A DNA stretch of 41,946 nucleotides. Source: a virus. The stretch is taken from IMG/VR virus record IMGVR_UViG_3300034102_001208, positions 1-41,946 of that record. One strand, given 5' to 3'. A program made the position numbers and the translations under genes. Below the pieces are notes generated by a model. The model was not told where the DNA came from. It made no database searches and was given only the letters and a program-made list of their open reading frames with translations. Positions within the stretch are counted from its first letter, which is position 1. Every line of letters starts with the position of its first letter. Positions 24,867 to 33,532 of this stretch are shown piece by piece.

Positions 24867-26546
24867 ATGATCGACGTCAACAAAATTACCTCCACGCTGG
24901 CCAAGTTGCCGGACCAGCAGCTGCAGCAGTACGCGCAGATGCACAAGAGCGACCCGTACATCATGGCGCTGGCCATGTCGGAGTCCAACCGCCGCAAAGA
25001 AATGCGTGCTGCCGGTCAGGGCGGTCAAGGTGCGCAGGAGCAGCCCAAGGTGGTTGACCAGATGGTGGCGGAGATGGCTCCCCAGCAGTTGCCAGAAGAC
25101 CAAGGCATTGGACAGCTCCCCGCAGGCGACATGAACTTTGCCGATGGCGGCATTATTGCGTTTGCTGGTGGCGGGGATGTGGAGCGGTATCAGTTTGGGG
25201 GTATGCCGCCCCGCACCAGCATGATGGGCGACATCCCCGGTTTTGTGGCGGGAACGCCAATCTTTCAGACGCAGCCCGGCGTCCCGGAAGAAGAACCGTT
25301 TTTCCGCAGATTGTTACGGGAGCGCACAGAAGCAGTAGAGGCGCAACGTGTGCAAGAAGCGCGTGCGCGTGCGATGAAAGGGCAGCCACTGTCGCCCGAA
25401 GATCAGGCCCGTATTGCCAACGCCGATAAAACCAAGGCCGTTGCGGATACGTCTGCGCAAAATCTGGCACAGTTTGATGCCGCGTCCAACCTTTACATGA
25501 CCGAGCGGGCAAACAAGCAAGCTGCCGCTGCAGCTCCCAAAGACGCGCCTGCAGCCCCCAAACCCACTGTCGATCCTACCCGCCGTGTTGTTCCCGGTGC
25601 AGGGCCTGCTGCTCCAATGGCAGGTCCAAAAGCTACGCCCGACACAGGCCCAACAGACATTGACGCACTACAGCAAAAGTACTTTGGCCAAATTGACCAA
25701 GAAGTTGGCGGGTTGCGCAACGCCCGTGCGGGGCTAGTTGCAGGCATTAAAGACTTGACCGAAAAGAACTTGGCCGCAACTAGAGCCGATATTGAAAAGC
25801 GTGGCGACGTGTACAAAGGCCGTGAAGAACGGCTGGCCAAACAGGAAAAAGGTTTGGAAGGCATGGGCGACAAGTACATGGGACTGGCGCTGCTGCAAGC
25901 AGGCGCGGCCATGATGACAACCCCCGGAGGACTGGGCGTTGCGCTGGGCAAAGGCGTACAGGTCGGCAGTGAACGCTATGTCGCAGGTTTGGACAAGATT
26001 GAGGCAGCCAAGTCCAAGTTTGCCGAGGCCCGCGATCGTCTGGACGACTTGCGCATCAACCGCGACGACATGAACAATAAAGACATTCGTGCAGCGGAGA
26101 AAGAAGCACGCGAGTCGGAACTCAAAGGCAAAGAAATGCTGTACAACGGCTTGGTGTCCGATCTGGGAATCAAGCAGAAAAACGTCTCAGCCATTTTTAC
26201 TGCGGCAGCAGGCGCGTTGGAAACCGACAAGAGGATTGCTTCTTCAGAAAAAATTGCCGCAGGGCAAGAGCGCGGGGCAAACGTCCGTGCTGGGCGCAAC
26301 CAACAGCTCGAAACACTCCAAGCTGTTATCAAGGACCCCACTCTTGCAGCGGCCTACAAGGCAATGCACGGGAAGAACGAAGACGTTATGGGTCAGTACA
26401 ACGAGTTCCTGAAAGCAAACCCAACTCTGGCAATGGACCCGCAAAAAGCCATGTCGCAGTTTTTGATGAGTAAATCTGTTTTCTCTCAATTGGGTGCAGC
26501 CCCTGTAACTGAAAAAGCTACTGGACCTGTTCGCAAACAGCCTTAA
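24867..26546 (+). CDS. Internal virion protein (559 residues)
   Basis: The N-terminal helical part (INKITST-like VNKITSTLAKLPDQQLQQYA) is followed by PDQQ/Gln-rich sequence and three Gly-Gly motifs: FADGGII (91-97), FAGGGDV (99-105) and YQFGGM (108-113). A Pro/Ala linker lies near 210-260. Long charged coiled coils extend from about 265 (QQKYFGQIDQEVGGLRNARA) to about 500, with a short hydrophobic Ala/Gly segment near 345-370 (GLALLQAGAAMMTTPGGLGV). It lies between two large internal proteins, with an 8-bp gap upstream. Likely loaded into the head or ejected with DNA. No enzyme motif found. Confidence 0.72.
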   Translation: MIDVNKITSTLAKLPDQQLQQYAQMHKSDPYIMALAMSESNRRKEMRAAGQGGQGAQEQPKVVDQMVAEMAPQQLPEDQGIGQLPAGDMNFADGGIIAFAGGGDVERYQFGGMPPRTSMMGDIPGFVAGTPIFQTQPGVPEEEPFFRRLLRERTEAVEAQRVQEARARAMKGQPLSPEDQARIANADKTKAVADTSAQNLAQFDAASNLYMTERANKQAAAAAPKDAPAAPKPTVDPTRRVVPGAGPAAPMAGPKATPDTGPTDIDALQQKYFGQIDQEVGGLRNARAGLVAGIKDLTEKNLAATRADIEKRGDVYKGREERLAKQEKGLEGMGDKYMGLALLQAGAAMMTTPGGLGVALGKGVQVGSERYVAGLDKIEAAKSKFAEARDRLDDLRINRDDMNNKDIRAAEKEARESELKGKEMLYNGLVSDLGIKQKNVSAIFTAAAGALETDKRIASSEKIAAGQERGANVRAGRNQQLETLQAVIKDPTLAAAYKAMHGKNEDVMGQYNEFLKANPTLAMDPQKAMSQFLMSKSVFSQLGAAPVTEKATGPVRKQP

Positions 26547-26557
26547 AATGCGGGTAC

Positions 26558-26576
26558 GCGCCCACCTTACGGGCGC
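26558..26576 (+). other. GC hairpin before the giant gene
   Basis: GCGCCC (26558-26563) pairs with GGGCGC (26571-26576) around a 7-base loop, 22 bp before ATG 26598. No T run follows, so it is not a classic terminator. It may protect the mRNA end or tune translation of the 2251-residue protein; no clear ribosome binding site lies between it and the start (only GGAA at 26585-26588). Confidence 0.4.
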
Positions 26577-26597
26577 ACACAATTCGGAACACTTGCC

Positions 26598-29500
26598 ATG
26601 GCCAAATATCTGACCCTACCTGACGGTTCTTCGTTTGAAATGAAGGAGGGGCAGAGCCCCGCCGAAGCCATGCAAGCGGCAATCCAGCTGTACCCCGATG
26701 CTTTTGGCTTTGGGGCAACAGAAGCGCCGGAAAAGAAAGGCTCCGGGTTGGGCGACATTGCTCGCTCATTTGGTCTGGGGGCGGTAGGTTCGGCGGGGGC
26801 AATTGCTAGTGCGGCTGGAGCGGACAACGCTGCCGCCCGTGCCCTTGGCCGAGCCGGTGAAAGCCTTCAAGAAGGTCTGAGTGCAAGCCGCAAAGCCGAG
26901 CTGCAAGCGCAAGCCGAGCGCATGAAAAAAGCCGAGGAGTCCGGCTCCACCCTTGAGGAAATCAAAGCTGGTGCGCTGAACGTGCTGGAAGCACCATTGC
27001 AGTCTGCCGCGCAGGCCGTAGGCTCCTTTGCGCCACTCATTCCCACGTTGTTCTTAGCCAAGCCGTTGGCGGCTTTAGGGCTTGGTGCACGCGCCATCAT
27101 GGGTGTTCGTGGTGCTATCGGGGGAGCACAGGGTGCCGGTGCAGTCAAGCAAAATATCTACGACACAGTGCTGGAAGCTGAAAAAGCGGACGGCAAAACG
27201 GACGAGCAAGCTGCCGCTGCCGCCTCGCGGGCACAGTCCTACATCAGCGAAAACGCAGACCAGATTCTTCTGGGCACCGGTCTTGGTGTTGCGGCAGGTA
27301 CTAGCGGTGTTGAACGCATTTTGCCCGGCGGAGTGCGCGGGGCTGCAAGCAAGACGCAAGAAGCACTCGCCAAGCGTCTGGGGGCGCGTACAGCGTCAGG
27401 TATCACTACGGCCGCAGCCGAGATGCCACTGGAAGGTCTGCAAGGCGGGCAAGAGCGACTGGCTGCCAACCTTGCACTGCAACGCACAGGCCGTGACGTA
27501 GATGCGTTTACCGGCGTAGCAGGTCAAGCCACGCAAGAAGCATTGACGGGCGCGTTTGGGGCGGGACCCATCGGCGCACTTGTACCAGATCGCCGTGCAG
27601 AAATTGCAGAAAAAGAGCGTCAGCAAAAAGAGCAAGCCGACGCTGTGGCCGCAGCCGAAGCTGCCAAGAACACCCCTGAAGCCCTGCGCCAGCTTGACAC
27701 CGACTTCCGCACAGCGGATCAGCAACTTCAAGCCCTGAACGCGCAGATCAAAGAAGTTAATCCCGGAAAACTAAAAAAGAAAGCCACGCCGGAAGAAAAG
27801 CTGGCCCACGCACAGGCTTCGGAAACACACGACGCACTCAAAGCCCAGCGCGATGAGCTGTTGACCACCTACAAACCACTGCGCCAAGAGTTCATGCAGC
27901 GCAAAGGAGCCCTCGACAAACTGTACGAAGACCAGCAAGCGCAGATCGAGGGGCAGACTGCGCAAGATCAGACCGCCGCAAAGCTGCCGTTGCCCTCGGA
28001 CATCCCCGGCGCACAACCGTTCCAGTTGTCAGACACCTCGCGTTTGATGAACGACTACGACACCATGCGCGGCCAAGTGTCCGCGTTGGAGCAGCAACTG
28101 GCTGCGGGCCCTGATCTGGATACCCAGACACAACTGACGCAGCAGCGCGGGCAGCTCATGGCGCGTATGAACGAGATGGCTCCGGTCATTGAGGAACGTG
28201 GCGGGGTCACCGACACCGAGCAAGACTTTGCCAAGAAAATGGCTGCGGCCGAAAAAGAACGCCTGCGCCTGCTGGAGATTGGGGACTTTGATGCTGCGGC
28301 AAACCAAGCCGAGAAAGTCCGTGACCTGCAAACACGCGCTCCCTTCTTGCAAGAGCTGAACGACTTCCGCACAAAAGCAGGGCAGAACCGTGCGTTGTTT
28401 GCAGAAGCTCCGGCCCCAGCAGAAACAAAGACAGACGCCCAACTCAAACAGCAAACGCTGCAAGAAGAGCAGCAACGTGCGTTGTACGGCCCAGAGTCGA
28501 AGAAGGCATCGGCAGAGCAAGCTTTTGGGGAAGCTGAAACGGGGCCTCGCGGTCAATTGGAGCTGGCCACGCCCATGCCTGAGCCTACCGCACAGACAGG
28601 CATCAAACCGAAACAGTTGGAGCTGGTTGAGGCTACCAAGGCTAAGGTAGCTACTGCGCAAACCGCTTTGACAGACGCGGCTAAGACCAAAGACACGCAG
28701 GCAATCTACGCCGCTGCCGACACGCTAAATCAAGCGCAAAGCGAAGGCTCTCGGGCGCAAGACGAAGTGGGCCGGGGTATGTTCCGCCCGGTTGTGTTGG
28801 ACTTGTTCAGCCCCGCCAACATCATGAACACCGCCATTCAGAACGGCGACACCAAGCTCATCAACGACATCGCTACCCATGCCGATACTACGGCGCTGCG
28901 GGCAGCCCTCAACCAGAACCTCAGTGAGCGCGAGAAGCTGGTCAACGTGTTGGAGAACCGTGCGGGTGTTGGTGGTGATGAAAAAGCCATCGACCCCCGT
29001 ACCGGCGAGCCCGGCGAGAGGCTCAAGAGCGTCAAGCGCGAACGCGCTGACTTGTTCTCTCAGTTGTACGATACCCGGCAGCAAGCGCTGTTTAAGAACG
29101 GCACGTATCCTGACCAAGATTTACAAACCCTCTACGACAAAGGTGGCCCCGCCGCAGTTGAGTACGAGCGCGTCATGCAAGACGTTGAGGACCTGTCCAA
29201 GAAAGTCACGACCAAGCAAGGCAACGCCAAGAAGTCTTTGTACGAGCAGCTCATTGATTTGGCTGCGCAGCACTCTGCGTTGGTGGCGCAACTGGAGTCT
29301 GGTGTTGCTACACCCAACCTGCGCGAAAAAACTGCTGCACTGCAAGCCAAGGTAGGTAAGGGAGAAGCCCCGGCTGAGCGCCAGATGGATGCCAAGGAAA
29401 AGTTTGACCTCCAGCGCCGCATCGACACGCTGGTTAACAAGTACCGCCTGACCGAAGGCCAGATTGCCCCCATCCGCGAGCAGATCACCAAGTTGTACAA

Positions 29501-32500
29501 CAGCCTGTACAAGACCACGCCACTTGAGAAGACCAGCACCATTGCTGAACGCCGCGCCCGTGAGTCTGATGAAGCTGCTAAAGGGCCGAAAGCTAAGTCC
29601 CGTACCGCCGCTACTGCTACACGTATTGCCAAGGGCGATGTGCGCAAAGAAGCGGAGACCTCGCAGAAGATGCGCGATCTGGCGCGTGATTTGGGCACAG
29701 CGGAGGCAGAGTACAAAAAGTTTGAGAAGGCCCAGACCGATCGTTACACCAAGCTGAAAGAAAAGTACGGCAGGTCTGATCCTGCTGTGGCCGAGTTCCA
29801 GCGCGGCATGGCTGAACAGTTGACAGACAAAGCAATTGAGCTGGGTAAGACTACGCCGGAGTACAAGGCCACGCTGAAAGAGCAGATTGAGTACGTCAAA
29901 GGCGCACTGGCCCAGAGCAAGCAGACAATTCCAAATAAGCGCACAGGGCAAGTTACGCGCAAGCAGTCGGCAGCCCCCAAACGCCTTGTCAGTTCTTCAC
30001 CTGAAAGTAAAGAGCAGTCTGCTGCCGAAGACAAAGCAGTACGGCTTCGTCGCGGCTCACTCAAAGATATGCAAGAGGGTATCGATTCTGAAAAGTACGG
30101 CACTGCCTACCGTTTGAAAGAGAGCGAGTCCGACGTCACTGTTGATGCTGCCGAAGCGCAGACAGTCATCGACGGTTTAAACCTGCCCAAGAACGTCAAG
30201 TTTGTCTACGCCCCTACAGCACGGCAAGTACCCGTAAAACTGCTGAACATGTTGGCCAAAGACAAAGTAGACGTAGGCGATGTTCGCGGAGCGGTGTTCC
30301 CCGATGGTACGGTGCTGGTGATTGGCGAAAACCACGACAGCGTAGTAGCAGTCGAGGAAACGATTGCGCACGAGCTGATCGGCCACTATGGCGTGGATAC
30401 GCTGATCGGTATGGAGCGCCTGAATGAGTTTGCCAAGAACACGGACGTGATTGCTCTAGCTGAAAAGCTCGGCGGTAAAGCGCTTGTTTCCGAAGTCATG
30501 GGCACTGTCCGTGCAAATGCCGACATGGGTCGCAGCGAAGAAGTGCAAAAACTGCAAGCCCTGCGCGAGATTATTGCGCACACAGAAGAAGCGAAGATCA
30601 CCGCTTCGTTCCGCGATAAGGCCGCGCAGTGGCTCAAAGAGTTGGTGGGTATGGTGCGTGCAGGGCTGCGTGAAAAAGGTCTTATAAATTTGGCCAAGCT
30701 GTCCACATCGGACGTGTTTTACATCCTCAAGAAATCGCGCAAAGCGTTTGAGAACAAGACGATCGGGGCGTACCGCGATGCCGCAGGCAAAACGGCTTTC
30801 CGCTTGCGCAAGCAAGAAAGCGAGTACGGTGTCGGCCGTCCTGCCGGTGTGATGGACACACTGATTGGCAACATGCTTGGTCTTGCAGGCCGCGTGCAGT
30901 TCATTGATCAGTACGCAGCTTTGGAAGCGGCGATTAAGAAAGGTTTGAGCGAGGGGGTCATTCGCGCTTTGGAAGCGACCAACATCAACTACCTGCTTCG
31001 TTTTGGCCAGCAGCGCAGCCAGTTTGCCGGTCAGTTCCTGACCAACGGCCCGGTCAAGGCAGAGATTACGCGCAAGGACGGCGGCACTGAGACGGTGTAC
31101 CGCAGCACCAAGGGTGTGTCGATGGTGGACGTGGCCAAGAAGCTCAACGAGGCAAAGATTGGTAACGATACCGAGCAAGAAGACATGTTTACGCTGTACG
31201 TGGCGGGTGAGCGTGCGAAGCAGGTTGGTTGGGATAAGCTGAACTACTCCGACCCTGCCGACGCAAAAGCCAAGTACACAAAAATGATGGCGCGGTTAAA
31301 CAGCAGCGACACTGCTAAGACCGCGTTTGAAGAAGCTGCCAAGCTGTACCAACAGTACAACGCAGGCTTGTTGGACTTCCTTGTCGGTACGGGCGCACTG
31401 ACAGAAAAGAAAGCTGCTGAACTTAAAGCAATCAGCTACGTCCCGTTCTACCGCATCAACGGCAACGGTGAAGTACAGTTGATGGTGGACAAAGAGCGCC
31501 CAGTGCGGATTGCCAACATCAAAGACCAGCCGCAACTCAAGGAGTTGGTTGGCGGCAACACAGAGATCATGCCGATCTTTACCAGCGCTGCGCAAAACAC
31601 GTTCATGATTACCGGCATGGGCTTGCGTAACCAAGCAGTGAAGGAGACCTCCTTCATGCTGCAAAAGCTCGGCATTGCCAGCCGCGTATCGGCAGGTAAC
31701 GGGCCGACAGGGGCCAACGTGGTGCGCTTCTTCAAGAAGGGTGAGCCGCACTACGCCCTGATCGACACCGATGCTTACGGCATCCCGGCTGATCTGATCG
31801 TGCGCGGTATGGAGGGCATCAAGACCACGATGCCTGCGGCCATCAAGCTGATGGGCATCCCTGCCAACATCTTGCGCTCGTTTGTTGTGCGCAACCCCAC
31901 CTACGCTGTGCGCCAGATCATCCGCGATCCGCTCAACGCTTGGCTGACAACCGGCACTGACGCTGTGCCCGTGCTCTCGTCTATGAAAGAGCTGGCCAGT
32001 ATGGTCGCCGGGCGCAGTGAAGCTGAGCGCAAGCTCATGGAGACAGGCGCAATCAGCAGCAACGTCTACAGCGGCGACGACCAAGACATGGCCAAGTTCC
32101 TTAAAGACATGTCGGCAGGCAAGTCTGGTTGGGACAAAGCCACCGCGATGTTGGACACGTTTGCGCTGCAAGGCGATGCGGCTACACGCGCTGTGATCTA
32201 CAAGGACTCGCTGGCCAAAGGCATGTCTGAGCAAGAGGCACTGCTGCGCACACTGGAGTCCATGAACTTCAGCCGCCGGGGTGTATCGCCAAGCATGATG
32301 GCGCTGTCCACGCTCATTCCGTTCTTCAACGCACAGGTGCAGGGTCTGGACGTCATCTACCGCGCCTTCAAAGGCGACATGCCTTACAGCCAGCAGCTCG
32401 ACATTCGTGGAAAGATGGCGCGTCGTGGTTTTATGCTGGCCGCAGGCACGATCGCCTACGCCGCGTTGATGGGCGACGATGAGGCGTACAAACGCGCCAA

Positions 32501-33353
32501 GCCTGAAGAGCGCCTTGCCAACTGGTTTGTGTATGTGCCCGGTATTGACGAGCCTGTGCGTGTACCAATCCCGTTTGAAATGGGTTTCTTGTTCAAGGCG
32601 TTGCCTGAAGCCGTGTACGCCATGGCCATGCAAGACGGTAAAGCGGACGCAGCTCTCAGCGGGCTGTCCAAGTTGGCGTTGCAGACTGTTCCTTTGAGCT
32701 TGCCGCAAGCCGTTAAGCCGCTCACTGAGGCAATACTTGGCAAGTCGTTCTACAGCGGCGACATCGAGTCCACCCGCGAGAAAGACGTGCTGGCCACTCA
32801 GCGATACCGTGACACCTCCACAGAGCTGGCCAAAACAATCGGCTCTGTGACAGGCAACGTGGGGCTCAGCCCAATCACGATTGACTACCTGATTCGTGGG
32901 TACACGGGCGGTCTGGGTATTGCGTTGGTGCAGTTGGCCAACCCGATACTGGCTCCCGGCGACAAAGTTGAGGTTGCGCAGCCTACGACCAAGATCAGCA
33001 AACAGCCGTTCATTGGCGGTCTTTTCCAGCCTGTCGAGGGCCGGGGCACGTTGGACGAAGCCTACGACCGCATGAACGAGATCAGGCAGGTCAAGGGTAC
33101 GTTCAACGACCTTGTGGAGAAAGGCAAGCGGGCCGAAGCGATGGCGTTTGCTCAGGAGTATTCCGACAAGCTGGCCGCAGCATCCATCTCAGGCAGCGTG
33201 CAAAAGCGTCTGGGAGAGTTGGCCAAGCTGGAGCGCCAGATCAAGAGCAGTCCGAACCTGAGCACAGAGCAGAAAGATGTGCGTCTGGCCCAGCTCGACA
33301 AACTCAAGACGGCGACAGCAACGCAGTTTCTTGCAACAACTGCTCAGCGGTAA
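26598..33353 (+). CDS. Giant polyvalent internal virion protein with zincin-like motif and LPD38-like region (2251 residues)
   Basis: The N-terminus (YLTLPDGSSFEMKEGQSPAE, then AIQLYPDAF) is a short domain common on large phage proteins. Hydrophobic Ala/Gly segments at about 57-80 and 144-182 could cross membranes. Coiled coils fill much of 330-1200. At 1258-1263 lies HELIGH, preceded by VVAVEETIA: a metallopeptidase-like motif in the HExxxGH spacing seen in polyvalent-protein zincins rather than plain HExxH. From about 1420 to 2120 the sequence fits my memory of the LPD38 region (NTFMITGMGLRNQAVKETSF; MNFSRRGVSPSMMALSTLIP; FFNAQVQGLDVIYRAF). Such proteins are packed with DNA and sent into the cell. 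It ends the + arm and overlaps the last - arm gene by 10 bp. Confidence 0.8.
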   Translation: MAKYLTLPDGSSFEMKEGQSPAEAMQAAIQLYPDAFGFGATEAPEKKGSGLGDIARSFGLGAVGSAGAIASAAGADNAAARALGRAGESLQEGLSASRKAELQAQAERMKKAEESGSTLEEIKAGALNVLEAPLQSAAQAVGSFAPLIPTLFLAKPLAALGLGARAIMGVRGAIGGAQGAGAVKQNIYDTVLEAEKADGKTDEQAAAAASRAQSYISENADQILLGTGLGVAAGTSGVERILPGGVRGAASKTQEALAKRLGARTASGITTAAAEMPLEGLQGGQERLAANLALQRTGRDVDAFTGVAGQATQEALTGAFGAGPIGALVPDRRAEIAEKERQQKEQADAVAAAEAAKNTPEALRQLDTDFRTADQQLQALNAQIKEVNPGKLKKKATPEEKLAHAQASETHDALKAQRDELLTTYKPLRQEFMQRKGALDKLYEDQQAQIEGQTAQDQTAAKLPLPSDIPGAQPFQLSDTSRLMNDYDTMRGQVSALEQQLAAGPDLDTQTQLTQQRGQLMARMNEMAPVIEERGGVTDTEQDFAKKMAAAEKERLRLLEIGDFDAAANQAEKVRDLQTRAPFLQELNDFRTKAGQNRALFAEAPAPAETKTDAQLKQQTLQEEQQRALYGPESKKASAEQAFGEAETGPRGQLELATPMPEPTAQTGIKPKQLELVEATKAKVATAQTALTDAAKTKDTQAIYAAADTLNQAQSEGSRAQDEVGRGMFRPVVLDLFSPANIMNTAIQNGDTKLINDIATHADTTALRAALNQNLSEREKLVNVLENRAGVGGDEKAIDPRTGEPGERLKSVKRERADLFSQLYDTRQQALFKNGTYPDQDLQTLYDKGGPAAVEYERVMQDVEDLSKKVTTKQGNAKKSLYEQLIDLAAQHSALVAQLESGVATPNLREKTAALQAKVGKGEAPAERQMDAKEKFDLQRRIDTLVNKYRLTEGQIAPIREQITKLYNSLYKTTPLEKTSTIAERRARESDEAAKGPKAKSRTAATATRIAKGDVRKEAETSQKMRDLARDLGTAEAEYKKFEKAQTDRYTKLKEKYGRSDPAVAEFQRGMAEQLTDKAIELGKTTPEYKATLKEQIEYVKGALAQSKQTIPNKRTGQVTRKQSAAPKRLVSSSPESKEQSAAEDKAVRLRRGSLKDMQEGIDSEKYGTAYRLKESESDVTVDAAEAQTVIDGLNLPKNVKFVYAPTARQVPVKLLNMLAKDKVDVGDVRGAVFPDGTVLVIGENHDSVVAVEETIAHELIGHYGVDTLIGMERLNEFAKNTDVIALAEKLGGKALVSEVMGTVRANADMGRSEEVQKLQALREIIAHTEEAKITASFRDKAAQWLKELVGMVRAGLREKGLINLAKLSTSDVFYILKKSRKAFENKTIGAYRDAAGKTAFRLRKQESEYGVGRPAGVMDTLIGNMLGLAGRVQFIDQYAALEAAIKKGLSEGVIRALEATNINYLLRFGQQRSQFAGQFLTNGPVKAEITRKDGGTETVYRSTKGVSMVDVAKKLNEAKIGNDTEQEDMFTLYVAGERAKQVGWDKLNYSDPADAKAKYTKMMARLNSSDTAKTAFEEAAKLYQQYNAGLLDFLVGTGALTEKKAAELKAISYVPFYRINGNGEVQLMVDKERPVRIANIKDQPQLKELVGGNTEIMPIFTSAAQNTFMITGMGLRNQAVKETSFMLQKLGIASRVSAGNGPTGANVVRFFKKGEPHYALIDTDAYGIPADLIVRGMEGIKTTMPAAIKLMGIPANILRSFVVRNPTYAVRQIIRDPLNAWLTTGTDAVPVLSSMKELASMVAGRSEAERKLMETGAISSNVYSGDDQDMAKFLKDMSAGKSGWDKATAMLDTFALQGDAATRAVIYKDSLAKGMSEQEALLRTLESMNFSRRGVSPSMMALSTLIPFFNAQVQGLDVIYRAFKGDMPYSQQLDIRGKMARRGFMLAAGTIAYAALMGDDEAYKRAKPEERLANWFVYVPGIDEPVRVPIPFEMGFLFKALPEAVYAMAMQDGKADAALSGLSKLALQTVPLSLPQAVKPLTEAILGKSFYSGDIESTREKDVLATQRYRDTSTELAKTIGSVTGNVGLSPITIDYLIRGYTGGLGIALVQLANPILAPGDKVEVAQPTTKISKQPFIGGLFQPVEGRGTLDEAYDRMNEIRQVKGTFNDLVEKGKRAEAMAFAQEYSDKLAAASISGSVQKRLGELAKLERQIKSSPNLSTEQKDVRLAQLDKLKTATATQFLATTAQR

Positions 33354-33532
33354 AACCACACCCCGCTGAGTCCTTTGTGGACGGCGGGGTAGGCCTTGGC
33401 GTCAAAGATGCGGCAGCGCAGCGCCTCACTGAGGCCTGCTTTGCGAACTTGCTCAGAGTTGAGGCAGGGGACGAAAAACCCCTGCCCCCGCTCAACCCGA
33501 GACCACGGGAATGCTCTGGAGTACTGAGTCAT
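33344..33532 (-). CDS. Small basic protein at the convergence point (62 residues)
   Basis: Its ATG (33532) lies inside the end of the primase-helicase gene (41-bp overlap) and its stop lies inside the end of the giant + strand gene (10-bp overlap). The product reads as a real protein: FPWSRVERGQGFFVPCLNSE, then VRKAGLSEAL and FDAKAYPAVHKGLSGVWFYR. The phrase 'YPF..V..G..FFVPCL....VR..GL..A......AK....I..GL.GVLFYR' is one I recall in tiny phage proteins of unknown role. The ribosome binding site is weak (GAG), so coupling to the upstream gene is likely. Possibly nucleic-acid binding. Confidence 0.65.
   Translation of the reverse strand: MTQYSRAFPWSRVERGQGFFVPCLNSEQVRKAGLSEALRCRIFDAKAYPAVHKGLSGVWFYR

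Noticed and set aside
26558-26576. Hairpin before the giant gene as a terminator
   Set aside because: The stem is followed by ACACAATTC rather than a T run, and it lies within a tightly packed late operon; kept only as a hairpin of unknown role.
31296-32708. 470-codon antisense ORF opposite the giant gene
   Set aside because: It lies fully inside the well-supported LPD38-like coding region, is rich in His, Arg, Cys and Gln as expected from a reverse reading of that frame, and has no ribosome binding site or neighbour in its direction.
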